This document shows positions 24,042 to 33,117 of a stretch of DNA of 43,262 nt, in pieces; position 1 is the first letter of the stretch, and each line of letters begins with the position of its first letter. Origin of the DNA: Acidimicrobiia bacterium (GTDB lineage Bacteria; Actinomycetota; Acidimicrobiia; Acidimicrobiales; UBA8592); the NCBI GenBank assembly GCA_030431575.1, contig JAUIIS010000007.1:1-43262 (forward strand). The letters are read 5' to 3'. The position numbers were made by a program, and so were the translations under genes. Below the pieces are notes generated by a model. It worked only from the letters and a program-made list of their open reading frames with translations. It was not told where the DNA came from and did not search any database.

Positions 24042-25424
24042 CTAAGAGGCCGGGGTGGGCGTGAGGGCGCTCCAGGCGGCGTAGCCGCCGAGGATGTCGG
24101 AGACGTCGGCGAAGCCGGCTTGGCGCAGGACGCTGGCGCCAACCGAGGATCGGTAGCCGCCAGCGCAGAACACCACGGTAGGAGCATCGGGGTTGAGCTC
24201 GTCGAGGCGTCCGGGGAGTTGGCCAACGGGGATGGTGATGGCGTCGTCGATGGTGCCGAGAGCTACTTCGCCGGGGTTACGGATGTCGATGAGCTGCAGG
24301 CCGTCGATTTGGGCTTTGCGTTCTTCGAACTGACGGGCGGTCATTCGTGACGCCCGAGCAACACGCTCGGGGTTTGTAGCCATCACCGCCAGCGGTTCAA
24401 CCAGGTAGCCGACCACACGGTCGAAGCCGATGCGGGCCAGACGGTTCTTTGCTTCGGTCTCGAAACCTTGCTCGGCAACAAGAACGATGTCGACGTCACT
24501 GGGCACAACAGACCCAGCGAACTCGGCGTAGCGACCGTTGAGGCCAACGTTGACCGAACCCACCAAGTGGCCCAGCGCAAAGTCTTCGGCATCTCGGCCG
24601 TCGACCACCATGGCTCCGCCTGCGACCAAGGCATCGAACGCCTCGAGGTCTAGAGCAGGGGGTGCTTCGGTTTCGTCGAGAAGCTCGCGATCCTTGCGGT
24701 TGAGAATGGCGTCGTAGACGAAGTACTCCGGGGCCGGTGGCTGACCTTCGGTCACTAACGAAATGAAGGTCTCTTTGTCGGGTGCCAGGAGCGCATAGTT
24801 GTTGGCGCGCTGCTCGCCAATGGTGGACACCGTGTCTGTGGATAGGTTCTTGCCACAAGCCGACCCTGCGCCGTGGGCGGGGTACACCTTGGTGGCGTCG
24901 GGCAGCGGCATCAGCTTGTTGTGGAGGCTGGCGTAGAGCTTCTCGGCAAGTTCGTCGCGGGTGAAGCCAATGGACGCAAGCAGGTCAGGGCGGCCCACAT
25001 CGCCAATGAAGAGGGTGTCGCCGGTGAGGACCCCGTATGGTTCTGCGCCTGCGTGTTCCCTGACAACGATGCTGATGGACTCCGGGGTGTGACCCGGCGT
25101 GTGGAGGATTTCGAGCTCAACTTCGCCGAGGCTGATGCGTTCGCCGTCTTCTAGCTTGCGGTAGTCGAACTCGGCCTCGGCCACCGAGGAGTAGGCAATT
25201 GAGGCCCCTGTTGCTGCTGCGAGCTCGAGATGACCAGACAGAAAGTCTGCGTGGAAGTGCGTTTCGATGACAAGTTCGATAGTGAGGCCGGCGGCCGCGG
25301 CGTCGGCCACGTATTCGTCGGTATCGCGTCGCGGGTCCACAACAACGGCTCTGCCGGTGGACTCGTCACCAATGAGGTACGAGGCCTGCGAGAGACAATC
25401 GAGGTAGTACTGGGTAAAGATCAT
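24042..25424 (-). CDS. MBL-fold hydrolase with two rhodanese domains (persulfide dioxygenase-like)
   Basis: 460 aa. The N-terminal metallo-beta-lactamase domain has THFHADFLSGH, HTPGHTPESI and GDTLFIGDVGRPDL, the pattern of ETHE1-like persulfide dioxygenases, which bind a single Fe. Two rhodanese domains follow: the first lacks the catalytic Cys (LVAEQG), the second keeps it (VVFCAGGYRSS). This fits oxidation of glutathione or mycothiol persulfide. Two ATGs (25430, 25424) follow an AAGGTGG site; 25424 has the better spacing and the family-like start MIFTQYYLDCLSQ. A palindrome at 25447-25462 lies in the promoter. Confidence 0.9.
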   Translation of the reverse strand: MIFTQYYLDCLSQASYLIGDESTGRAVVVDPRRDTDEYVADAAAAGLTIELVIETHFHADFLSGHLELAAATGASIAYSSVAEAEFDYRKLEDGERISLGEVELEILHTPGHTPESISIVVREHAGAEPYGVLTGDTLFIGDVGRPDLLASIGFTRDELAEKLYASLHNKLMPLPDATKVYPAHGAGSACGKNLSTDTVSTIGEQRANNYALLAPDKETFISLVTEGQPPAPEYFVYDAILNRKDRELLDETEAPPALDLEAFDALVAGGAMVVDGRDAEDFALGHLVGSVNVGLNGRYAEFAGSVVPSDVDIVLVAEQGFETEAKNRLARIGFDRVVGYLVEPLAVMATNPERVARASRMTARQFEERKAQIDGLQLIDIRNPGEVALGTIDDAITIPVGQLPGRLDELNPDAPTVVFCAGGYRSSVGASVLRQAGFADVSDILGGYAAWSALTPTPAS

Positions 25425-25446
25425 GTTCATATCCACCTTCAAGTCC

Positions 25447-25462
25447 TAATGTCCGTACATTA
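25447..25462. promoter_or_regulatory. Palindromic operator upstream of the MBL-rhodanese gene
   Basis: TAATGT-CCGT-ACATTA is a perfect 6-bp inverted repeat with a 4-nt centre. It overlaps CATAAT/TAATGT, a plausible -10 on the minus strand. An ArsR-type sulfide/persulfide repressor site (BigR/SqrR-like role) is a guess; no repressor gene is adjacent. Confidence 0.45.
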
Positions 25463-25513
25463 TGCCCGAACCGGCAAAATGTCAATGCCCCGTCATTCAG
25501 GCAAACTGTCCCG

Positions 25514-26635
25514 ATGGCTGAAGCACCCAAGCTGAAGGACTACTTCACCCCTGAGGTCGTGGCGCACATCGGGGACCGGATCAAGACCCAGGTACCGACG
25601 TTCGAAACAGCGACGTTCACGACCAACGTCTTCAACAACGGCTGGGGCGATCTCACCTTCACCGAACGCAGCCAGCGCATCGCCGACGAACTCTGGACCG
25701 GGATGAGTCTTCCCGTCCGACCAGCCCTCGAAGCCCTCGTTGCCAGCCTTCCCGACGAACTCGCCGAGCCCGACGGCGTACTCAACGAAGGCTTCGACCT
25801 CTGGCCCTACGGCGACCTCATAGCCAGCTACGCAGTGTCAGATCTTGATGCAGGTCTTGAGGCCTGTTACGAACTCACCAAACGGTTTACCGCCGAGTTC
25901 GCCATCCGCCCTTTCTTGGCCGCCTACCCCGAGGCGCTCGATCGGCTTGCCCCCTGGGTCGACGACCCCAACGAACACGTCCGCAGGCTTGTGTCAGAAG
26001 GGACCCGGCCTCGCTTGCCTTGGGCGTCGCGACTCGACCTTCCTACCGACCAAGTCCTTGACCTGTTGGCGAAGCTACGCCGGGACCAATCCCTCTACGT
26101 CCGCCGCTCGGTCGCTAACCACCTCAACGACCTCGCCAAAGCCGACAGCGAACGCATCGTGTCAGTTCTCGAACAGTGGCACGCAGAAGGCGTGGCCGAG
26201 ACCGCCTGGATCGTGAGACACGCCATGCGAAACCACCTCAAGAACGGCGACCCAAGAGTGCTCGCCATATTTGGCTACGCGCAACCCAAGGTCACCGTCA
26301 CCGAACTGAACGTCATCCCAGCACAGCTACCTATTGGTGACGACATCACGCTCACCTTCGACGTCGCCAGCCAACACACCAGTCCCCAACAGCTCATGAT
26401 CGACATCGTTGTTGGCTACCGCAAAGCAAACGGCACCATCAGCCCAAAGGTGTTCAAGTATCGCGAGCTGGAGCTAGGGGCCAAAGACACACCCGCAGCG
26501 ATCGAATCGTGCACCAAGAAGCTGGCCATGGTGCAGCGCAGCACCAGGAAGCTCTATGCCGGCGATCACTCGGTCACCATCAGAGTCAACGGCCAAGATC
26601 TGGCTTCCACAAACTTTTCTTTGCTTGGGGTGTAA
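25514..26635 (+). CDS. DNA alkylation repair protein, AlkC-like
   Basis: HEAT-like-repeat DNA glycosylase, 373 aa, predicted to excise alkylated bases without base flipping. Helical repeats fill residues about 1-250 with the AlkC/AlkD signature YVRRSVANHLNDLAK. Residues about 260-373 look like an immunoglobulin-type beta domain (LTFDVASQ, KLYAGDHSVTIRVNG), which is characteristic of AlkC rather than AlkD. The start ATG has CAAACT 6 nt upstream, close to the TANNNT pattern. It is divergent from the MBL-rhodanese gene. Confidence 0.85.
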   Translation: MAEAPKLKDYFTPEVVAHIGDRIKTQVPTFETATFTTNVFNNGWGDLTFTERSQRIADELWTGMSLPVRPALEALVASLPDELAEPDGVLNEGFDLWPYGDLIASYAVSDLDAGLEACYELTKRFTAEFAIRPFLAAYPEALDRLAPWVDDPNEHVRRLVSEGTRPRLPWASRLDLPTDQVLDLLAKLRRDQSLYVRRSVANHLNDLAKADSERIVSVLEQWHAEGVAETAWIVRHAMRNHLKNGDPRVLAIFGYAQPKVTVTELNVIPAQLPIGDDITLTFDVASQHTSPQQLMIDIVVGYRKANGTISPKVFKYRELELGAKDTPAAIESCTKKLAMVQRSTRKLYAGDHSVTIRVNGQDLASTNFSLLGV

Positions 26636-26689
26636 GAACCATCGGCATTGGCCGTCTCCCGTGCATACCAACACACAGGAGACAATCCA

Positions 26690-27763
26690 ATGCACAACCC
26701 AAGCAAGCCCAACACCAAAAAGTTCACCCGCCAAGCCTTTATGGCGTTGGCCACATGCCTCGGCCTGATCTTTAGCCTCAGCGCACCGGCGCTGGCTGAA
26801 ACACCGCCACCGGGGCCGGCCATCGAAGCAGTGGCCAGCACCCCAGAGCCCCCAAAGCTCGACGTCGGCGAGATTGTGGCACTGCCGCTTCTCCCCACTG
26901 CCACGGTCAACATGAGCTGCGACGCCAACACCGCGCAGGTCCTGGTGGGCAACAAGACGCTCAAGGCTCATTTCGCCGAGATCACCGTTGATGGCGACAC
27001 CACCGGCCATCAGGTTCCAGCCGGCCAAGCACGAGAGCGAGTCATCAACCTGGCCGAGAACGACTCAGCACACATAGAGGTATCAGTCCTCCAAGAAGGC
27101 GTCATCTTGGATGCGACCTACACGATGGACTGCATCTTGCCCGACCCGGCATACAAGATCCTTGCCGACTGCGACACCGGTCAAGCGTTTGCCCGGCTGA
27201 TCAACCACGGCGACGATAAGGCCTACATGGGGGTGCAATACCCCAGCGTCATGCACATGGAAATCGCCATAGCTCCCCACAGCTCACAAGACTGGCTGCT
27301 TGCCGTCAGCCCCGGCGAGACCGTGAGCTTCGAGGTCATGGCGTCCAACGCATCGATTGGTTCTGAGGAGCTGACCTTCACCTGCGAAGAACCGGCCGCC
27401 CCCGCTCCCCCGGCACCCACACCAACCCCAGCTCCAACGGCGCAGCCCCAAGGCAGCGGCGGAGTCATCGAGCCCGTCGGCAACACCGGTGTTGACACAG
27501 AAACCGATGCACCCGAGATTATCGAAGGCGCAGACGTGGACAGCGACAAAGACGGCGACAACGAGGGCACCAGCGACGCTAACGACGCAACCGACACCGA
27601 AGAGTTCGCCGCTGGCGAAGACCTCGTGCTCGGCAGCGATGTCCTCAGCGCAGACGACACCAACGACGCCGGCCTAGCCCTCGGCCTGGTGCTCGGGGTA
27701 AGTGGCCTGCTGCTCATTATTGCCGCAGCCATCGGCCTCCGCCGCACCCGCACTGCGGCGTGA
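26690..27763 (+). CDS. Secreted membrane-anchored protein with duplicated Cys-paired domain, unknown function
   Basis: 357 aa. It has a signal peptide with cleavage about APALA/ETPP (residue 36), then two similar segments of about 75 aa. Each starts near a Cys (SCDANTAQVLV; DCDTGQAFARL) and ends at another (YTMDC; FTC), suggesting a duplicated beta-sandwich with one disulfide each. A Pro/Thr linker and a very acidic region follow. A C-terminal helix (GLALGLVLGVSGLLLIIAAA) with a basic tail RRTRTAA anchors it. No LPXTG. AGGAGA precedes the ATG. It ends 6 nt before the membrane-tethered sigma factor, so it may be its partner or target. Confidence 0.75.
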   Translation: MHNPSKPNTKKFTRQAFMALATCLGLIFSLSAPALAETPPPGPAIEAVASTPEPPKLDVGEIVALPLLPTATVNMSCDANTAQVLVGNKTLKAHFAEITVDGDTTGHQVPAGQARERVINLAENDSAHIEVSVLQEGVILDATYTMDCILPDPAYKILADCDTGQAFARLINHGDDKAYMGVQYPSVMHMEIAIAPHSSQDWLLAVSPGETVSFEVMASNASIGSEELTFTCEEPAAPAPPAPTPTPAPTAQPQGSGGVIEPVGNTGVDTETDAPEIIEGADVDSDKDGDNEGTSDANDATDTEEFAAGEDLVLGSDVLSADDTNDAGLALGLVLGVSGLLLIIAAAIGLRRTRTAA

Positions 27764-27769
27764 GCAACA

Positions 27770-29491
27770 ATGGGGACAGTGGCGCAACGATCGGACAGTC
27801 AATTGGTGGCCGACGCCATCGCTGGGGATTCCTCAGCGGTGGCGGTCGTCTACGACCGGTATGCGGACAGGATCTATTCCTTCTGCGTGTCAAGACTGTC
27901 CGACGATCAACAAGCCGCCGATGCAACCCACGAAACGTTCGTGAAGGCAGCCACACGCATGGGCACACTACGAGACCCCAGCAAGCTTCGGCCTTGGCTG
28001 TTTGCCATTGCTCGCAACCAGATCGTGGACCAGGCACGACGTCGTTCCCGCAACGCACCTCTCGAAGCAGCTGGTGACGTGCACGCCGATACCCCCGACG
28101 CCGACGCCAACCTCCTGGCCGCAGAGTCCGCCCATCTGTTGTGGGACGCGGCAGGGTCGTTGCAGGACCGAGACGTTGAACTCCTCGAGCTTCAGCTTCG
28201 AGAAGGCCTGGACGGAGAGCACCTAGCTGACGCCCTTGGGGTGACACCAAGCCATCTCCATGTGCTTCAGTCACGCATGAAGGACCGCATCGAGAAGGCC
28301 ATTGGCTCGCTGCTGATCGCCCGCCACGGCCAGGATGACTGCACCCAGCTCCAGGCATTGCTGCACGGTTGGGACGGGACGTTCACGCTTGAGGTGCGCT
28401 CGAAAGTCACCCGGCACGTCAAGCAATGCGACCATTGCCAGCGCACCAAGACCGCAGTGCTGGTCCCCGGCCGGTACCTCGGCGTCCTCCCCGTCGTAGC
28501 TGCCCCGGCACTGCTGCGCCCGCGCACCGCCGCGGCAATGCAACAAGCACTCGGGATCATCCCTGCTGCCCCCGGCCAGAGTGCACGCGCGACGAGACAG
28601 CCCGGTCCCGAACCGACCGGGACACGTGGTGGCGCCAACGGGGCCCCGGGCTCAGCGCCCCATAAAGCTCCGGTCGTCCTGGCCGGAGGCGGGGCCCGAG
28701 CGATGGGCACTTCCACCAAGCAGAGCTGGGCCTGGCGCGAGGACGGATTCCCGGAGCCGCTCCCCACAACAAGCAAACGCAAAGCACTGTGGTGGCTCAT
28801 GCTCCTTGGAGCGGTCCTGCTCTGTGCGGCCGGTGGCGTGGTGGCGTACGCCGCCAGCGACCGAGGTTCAGGCCCCGACCTCGCTCCGCCTGCGACGGCC
28901 ACACCAGCCGTTGATGAGACCCCCACCAGCGAGCCTGCGCCTACCGCGACAACGACCCCCGAGCCCTCAGCCACACCAGTGCCCGCCCCATCGGCCACAG
29001 CGCCACCATCACCACCGGCGACGTCGATTCCGCCAACCAGCGTTCCTCCTGCGACGGTCCCGCCGCGGACAATCCCACCCACACCGAATCCACCGACGCC
29101 CGCTCCGAGGCCAACCCAAACCGCAACGCCCGAGCCCACCGCAACACCAGAGCCAACTGCCACCGCCACCCCCGCTGATCGAACCCCACCTGAGATTCTC
29201 CGGTTCACCTCACCTGGCCAGGCTTGTACCCGGGCACCTATCAACGTCGCGGTATTGGCGTCCGACGACGTGGGGGTTGTGGCGGTGACCGTGGAGTGGT
29301 CACACACCAATGCCTCAGGAGGTGTGGTGCAGCTCAGCTCTCAAGGGGGCGGCACGTTCTCGGGCACCGTTGGCCCGGTGACTACAACCGGCACCATCTC
29401 GGCGCTAGCGACCGCCGCCGACGCCGCTGGCAATAGCACCAGCCGTAGTCTCAACATCACCGTGACGAGTTGCGCGGTCCTGGGGAACTAG
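27770..29491 (+). CDS. ECF sigma factor fused to zinc-finger, membrane helix and extracellular domain
   Basis: 573 aa. Sigma2 lies at about 10-95 (AVVYDRYADRIYSFC, KLRPWLFAIARNQIVDQARR) and sigma4 at about 120-180 (HLADALGVTPSHLHVLQSRM). An anti-sigma-type zinc motif HVKQCDHC (H-x3-C-x2-C) is near 216-223. After a low-complexity stretch, one membrane helix (WWLMLLGAVLLCAAGGVVAY, about 341-360) leads to a long Pro/Thr linker and a C-terminal Ig-like domain with two Cys. This puts a sigma factor, its likely inhibitor and an outside sensor in one chain, as in some actinobacterial ECF groups with C-terminal extensions. It lies 6 nt after the anchored-protein gene and is followed by a terminator. 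Confidence 0.88.
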   Translation: MGTVAQRSDSQLVADAIAGDSSAVAVVYDRYADRIYSFCVSRLSDDQQAADATHETFVKAATRMGTLRDPSKLRPWLFAIARNQIVDQARRRSRNAPLEAAGDVHADTPDADANLLAAESAHLLWDAAGSLQDRDVELLELQLREGLDGEHLADALGVTPSHLHVLQSRMKDRIEKAIGSLLIARHGQDDCTQLQALLHGWDGTFTLEVRSKVTRHVKQCDHCQRTKTAVLVPGRYLGVLPVVAAPALLRPRTAAAMQQALGIIPAAPGQSARATRQPGPEPTGTRGGANGAPGSAPHKAPVVLAGGGARAMGTSTKQSWAWREDGFPEPLPTTSKRKALWWLMLLGAVLLCAAGGVVAYAASDRGSGPDLAPPATATPAVDETPTSEPAPTATTTPEPSATPVPAPSATAPPSPPATSIPPTSVPPATVPPRTIPPTPNPPTPAPRPTQTATPEPTATPEPTATATPADRTPPEILRFTSPGQACTRAPINVAVLASDDVGVVAVTVEWSHTNASGGVVQLSSQGGGTFSGTVGPVTTTGTISALATAADAAGNSTSRSLNITVTSCAVLGN

Positions 29492-29532
29492 CCGCCGCCG
29501 ACACAGCACCAAGCAGTGCCTGTATCAGAGAC

Positions 29533-29554
29533 CGGTTGTTCGCAACTGCTTTTT
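29533..29554 (+). terminator. Rho-independent terminator after the ECF fusion gene
   Basis: CGGTTG-TTCG-CAACTG (one G-T pair, UUCG-type loop) followed by C and TTTTT. This is the clearest intrinsic terminator in the window, 42 nt past the stop codon and facing the convergent oxygenase gene. Confidence 0.65.
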
Positions 29555-29646
29555 CCTGTTTCTCAGGACCTGCTCGCTTGACGATACAGCTCGCCCTTGT
29601 GTGACATGGCTGCCAAGATTGTGGTTCGGTTGCGACAACTAAAGCT

Positions 29647-30711
29647 CTAGTGGCGCCCAGTGGCGGTGTCGATGGCCTCGCTTGGGCGGAGCTCTCGAGG
29701 GCCCATCAGTTTGGCCATCAGGTGTTCGCCAGCAAGTACGGGCGGGTATTTGGGTGGGTTTTCCGCGTCGGCGCAAGTCGGGATGCACTCGACGCGGGCG
29801 TCCCAGTTGGCGTCGAAGAAGAACGCCGCTGATCTGCGCCGTTGGATGCCAACAGCCGAGGGTGGCAGCACCCGGTGCAGCGTGGACCGCCACTTGTCGT
29901 TGGTCCACTCGGCGGTGAGGTCGCCGAGGTTGACCATAAGGTTCCCCGGTTCGGCAGACACGTCGCGCCAATTGCCTTCGCCATCCACAATCTGCAAGCC
30001 AGGTTGCCCGTCTGACCAGAGCACGGTGACCACGCCATAGTCGGTGTGTGGACCCATGCCGAGTCCACCGTCGTCGCCGTCTGGCGTGGCGGCCATCTCG
30101 GGTTCGTTGGTGCGGCTGTAGTTGATGATCCGCATGGTTGTCGTTGATCGTTCGACGAACGGTCGGAACCAGCCGTCGCTAAGCGAAAGCGCAGAAGCGA
30201 ACACGTCGGTGAGGGTCAGGGCGACCCGCCTGGCCTCAGCAAAGTAGGACACCAAAGCAGGCTGGAAACCGTCGAGGCCAACCGGCCAGACGTTCGGAGC
30301 GAACATCCGGTGACGTTCGGCAGCATAGAACGGGTCCGTTTCGTCAACCTGGTCCTCGCCCATATTGAAGGCTTCGAACAAGTCCGGCGTTGTCTCGTCG
30401 CCGAGGCTGTAGGCCAGGGCTTCGGACTGCGGTGGCGCATAGCCTCGGTTCGCGGCAAGGTCGTCGGGGCGACAGCGCATCTTCACGTCCATCGGCTGGC
30501 TAAAGAACGCGTCACTTGCGTGCACCAATGCCTCAACAGTCGACTCGCTGATGCCGTGCCCAGCAATCTGCACAAAGCCGAATGTGGACGCGGCTGCATC
30601 GAACTGTTTCCCGACAGCTGCTTTGGCTGCTGGGTCGCCGCTCCCCCACGGGGCTAGGTCGACGGTTGGGATCTCGAGCGGCGCAAGGTCAGATGGCAAT
30701 GGGGTCTCCAC
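29647..30711 (-). CDS. Isopenicillin N synthase-like 2-oxoglutarate/Fe(II) oxygenase
   Basis: 354 aa. The N-terminal DIOX_N segment (IPTVDLAPWG, FGFVQIAGHGI) and the double-stranded beta-helix core are clear. Iron ligands are HTD near residue 223 and the distal His in TLHRVLPP near 278; RRRSAAFFF carries the Arg-x-Ser co-substrate motif. The family hydroxylates or desaturates varied small molecules; the substrate here is unknown. The start is GTG at 30711 with TAGTTT 6 nt before it. It lies downstream of the aldehyde dehydrogenase and FAH genes with its own promoter. Confidence 0.88.
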   Translation of the reverse strand: METPLPSDLAPLEIPTVDLAPWGSGDPAAKAAVGKQFDAAASTFGFVQIAGHGISESTVEALVHASDAFFSQPMDVKMRCRPDDLAANRGYAPPQSEALAYSLGDETTPDLFEAFNMGEDQVDETDPFYAAERHRMFAPNVWPVGLDGFQPALVSYFAEARRVALTLTDVFASALSLSDGWFRPFVERSTTTMRIINYSRTNEPEMAATPDGDDGGLGMGPHTDYGVVTVLWSDGQPGLQIVDGEGNWRDVSAEPGNLMVNLGDLTAEWTNDKWRSTLHRVLPPSAVGIQRRRSAAFFFDANWDARVECIPTCADAENPPKYPPVLAGEHLMAKLMGPRELRPSEAIDTATGRH

Positions 30712-30717
30712 ACACAG

Positions 30718-30723
30718 AAACTA
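30718..30723 (-). promoter_or_regulatory. -10 element of the 2OG oxygenase gene
   Basis: TAGTTT on the minus strand, exactly 6 nt before the GTG at 30711. Leaderless spacing. Confidence 0.45.
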
Positions 30724-30763
30724 GCGTCCCGTACGCCCGTTCTGCGCTTTGTGAATGCGGTGG

Positions 30764-32221
30764 TTAGCCGGTGGTTTCGTCCAAGATCATCAAGGTCTTG
30801 AGATCGCTGTGGAAGTCCAGTGCGTAGTCGCCGCCCTCGCGACCAATGCCGGAGATCCCACAGCCGCCAAATGGAGCGGTTAGGTCGCGGACAAGGAAGG
30901 TATTGACCCAAACAAGGCCTGCTCGCACGGCCCTGCCGACGCGTTCAGCGCGCTGGCGAGAGGTTGTCCAGATCTGCGCAGACAGCCCGTACGCCGTGGA
31001 GTTCGCCATCGCAATGGCTTCGGCTTCATCGGTGAACGTTTGGAAGGTCAGCACAGGCCCAAATATCTCGTGCTGCACAACTTCGCTGTTGTTCGAGGCT
31101 GGTTCGATGAGCGTTGGCTCGTAGTGCAGGCTGCCAGGCATGGGCTGGCCACCACGAACAACGTGGTCACCGCTGGCCCTTGCTCGTTCCACGAACCCGT
31201 GCACACGATCGCGGTGCTCTGGATGCACCATCGGGGCTATGTCGGTTTGTGGGTCGCGGGAGTCGCCCATAATCAACTGGTCTGCGTGGTGGTGGAAGCG
31301 CTCTAAGAACGCATCGCGGAGCGACTCGGCCACCAGCAGGCGGGTGCCGGCCAAGCAGACTTGGCCCGAGTCGTCAAACTGCCAGGCAGCGCGGTGCGCG
31401 GCCGCGTCGAGGTCGGCGTCGTCGAACACCATCAGAGGCCCCTTGCCGCCTAGTTCGGCGGTGAAGGGCACGATGTTCTCTGCGGCGGCACGGCCAATGT
31501 GACGCGCCGTCTCTGGCGATCCGGTGAAGGTGATCCGCCGGACTCGAGGGTCGGCCACGAGCGCTGCCCCGACCTCTTCGCCAATCCCTTGCACCAAGTT
31601 GTACGAGCCGGCAGGGAAGCCTGCCTCCTGCGTGAGTTCAGCAAGGATGGCGGCGCTCAACGGTGACCACTCGGCAGGCTTGTGAATCACGCTGTTACCT
31701 GCCGCCAATGCTGGGGCCAGCTTCCAGGTGCTGAGCATGAAAGGAGCGTTCCATGGCGTAATCACAACCGCAGGGCCGGCGGGCATGCGTTGCACGGTGT
31801 TTGCCATCTTCTTGGCGGGCCAGGTTTTGTCTACGTGGTCATCGATGAGGTCGGCGTAGAGCCGGAAGTTGGTCGCGCCTCGAGCCACGAGCCTTTCGCG
31901 CATGGACTGCAACAAGAACCCCATATCCAGGCATTCGGCCTCGGCGATGGCATCGGTGTGTTTCTCGATGAGGTCGGCAAGCTTACGCAGAACGGTCGCC
32001 CGCTCGTGGGGGCTCATTGCTCCCCAGGTTTCAAAGCCAGCCTCTGCGGCGGTGACTGCGTCGGCGGCGGTTTGAGAGGTTCCGCGCGACACCAGCGCCA
32101 GCGGTCCGCGATCCCAATCGAGGGGTGAGCGAGTTTCGAACGTGTCACCGCTGTCGACCCATTGCCCCCCAATGAGGTGCCCGGTCGCGGGCGGCCTCCA
32201 GTTCTCGAACGTAAGCTCCAC
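30764..32221 (-). CDS. Aldehyde dehydrogenase, HpaE-like paralogue
   Basis: 485 aa NAD(P)-dependent aldehyde dehydrogenase. The catalytic Cys is in DSGQVCLAGT and the Glu in TAELGGKGP; TPWNAPFMLSTWK matches the cofactor region of the hpaE gene at 14375, and much of the chain is alike. The start is GTG at 32221 with GAGGAG upstream, 2 nt after the FAH stop; the open frame running on to 32548 overlaps that gene and is not coding. Probably oxidises a semialdehyde from a second ring-cleavage or side-chain pathway. Confidence 0.88.
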   Translation of the reverse strand: MELTFENWRPPATGHLIGGQWVDSGDTFETRSPLDWDRGPLALVSRGTSQTAADAVTAAEAGFETWGAMSPHERATVLRKLADLIEKHTDAIAEAECLDMGFLLQSMRERLVARGATNFRLYADLIDDHVDKTWPAKKMANTVQRMPAGPAVVITPWNAPFMLSTWKLAPALAAGNSVIHKPAEWSPLSAAILAELTQEAGFPAGSYNLVQGIGEEVGAALVADPRVRRITFTGSPETARHIGRAAAENIVPFTAELGGKGPLMVFDDADLDAAAHRAAWQFDDSGQVCLAGTRLLVAESLRDAFLERFHHHADQLIMGDSRDPQTDIAPMVHPEHRDRVHGFVERARASGDHVVRGGQPMPGSLHYEPTLIEPASNNSEVVQHEIFGPVLTFQTFTDEAEAIAMANSTAYGLSAQIWTTSRQRAERVGRAVRAGLVWVNTFLVRDLTAPFGGCGISGIGREGGDYALDFHSDLKTLMILDETTG

Positions 32222-32223
32222 CG

Positions 32224-33111
32224 CTACTCCTCTTCGTCCACGGTGGATTCGTAGTGTTTCGCGCCGGGCCCCAGGGGAGCTCTGATGCCGCGGAACTCCC
32301 AGTCGCCGCCTTGCGCGGTTGAGTGCACTTCTTCGGAGTTGCTTGGCTGGGCCCCAACGTCGTCTCGGATGGGCGTAGGGCCAGCAACGATGGTATTGGT
32401 CATGGCGCCGAGGCCTTCGACTTCGACAGTCACGACGTCGCCTGGATAGACCGTGCGCGAGTTGGCGGGGGTTCCAGACAGCAGAATGTCGCCTGGGACC
32501 AGCGTTATAGTCCGGGCGATGTCGGCGACGATGTAGTGCATATCCCATTGCATCTCATTGGTGTTGCCGTCTTGTTTGACTTCACCGTTGACAATGGTTT
32601 TGATGGATTTGTTGTGGAAGTCCCAGTCGGTCACCAGACCCGGACCTACTGGGCACAGGGTGTCGCTGCCTTTGACGCGGAGCATCGACCCGGCGTCGGT
32701 GTCGCGGAAGTCATGGAGGCCGTAGTCATTGGCGACCGAATAGCCAGCGATGTAGTCGCCAGCTTCGTCGGGTGAGACGTTGCGGCACGTTTTGCCGATC
32801 ACGATTGCGATCTCACCCTCGTAGTTCAGCCACTCGCAACCCGCGGGACGCACAACATTGCTCTTGTGACCGGTGAGGGCAGTGACGGGTTTGTGAAAGT
32901 AGGTCGGAGCTGGCGGCAGCTTGGTCATGAACTCGTCCACCCGGCTGCGGTAGTTGAGATGAATGCAGATGATTTTTGATGGCTCGATGGGCGCGAGATG
33001 TACGGCCTCGTCAATGGCGACTGTGCGGCCGTCGTCGGCGCGCAACAGGTCACCATCTCGAATGGTGAGACAGGGATAGCCGTCGAGCAATATTCTGCGG
33101 TATTCGGTCAT
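32224..33111 (-). CDS. FAH-family hydrolase/decarboxylase (HpaG-like)
   Basis: 295 aa fumarylacetoacetate-hydrolase-fold protein. The metal site is NYEGEIAIVIGK, with PSKIICIHLNYRSR and LLSGTPANSR loops. It is related to, but clearly distinct from, the hpaG gene at 16353. It has a C-terminal extension of about 40 residues rich in acidic and polar residues. It begins an operon with the aldehyde dehydrogenase and is divergent from the amidase. TAAGTT lies 6 nt before the ATG. Confidence 0.87.
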   Translation of the reverse strand: MTEYRRILLDGYPCLTIRDGDLLRADDGRTVAIDEAVHLAPIEPSKIICIHLNYRSRVDEFMTKLPPAPTYFHKPVTALTGHKSNVVRPAGCEWLNYEGEIAIVIGKTCRNVSPDEAGDYIAGYSVANDYGLHDFRDTDAGSMLRVKGSDTLCPVGPGLVTDWDFHNKSIKTIVNGEVKQDGNTNEMQWDMHYIVADIARTITLVPGDILLSGTPANSRTVYPGDVVTVEVEGLGAMTNTIVAGPTPIRDDVGAQPSNSEEVHSTAQGGDWEFRGIRAPLGPGAKHYESTVDEEE

Positions 33112-33117
33112 AGGCAG

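Noticed and set aside
23945-24226. N-terminal extension of the kinase-Nudix protein
   Set aside because: It is Pro/Ser low-complexity, overlaps the MBL-rhodanese gene, and the GTG at 23944 has a leaderless -10.
28267-29310. 347-aa minus-strand Gly/Val-rich open frame opposite the ECF fusion gene
   Set aside because: It mirrors the Pro/Thr-rich linker of the real protein and has no ribosome site.
32222-32548. N-terminal extension of the aldehyde dehydrogenase at 30764
   Set aside because: It overlaps the FAH gene, reads Arg-rich, and the GTG at 32221 has a good ribosome site and matches the family start.
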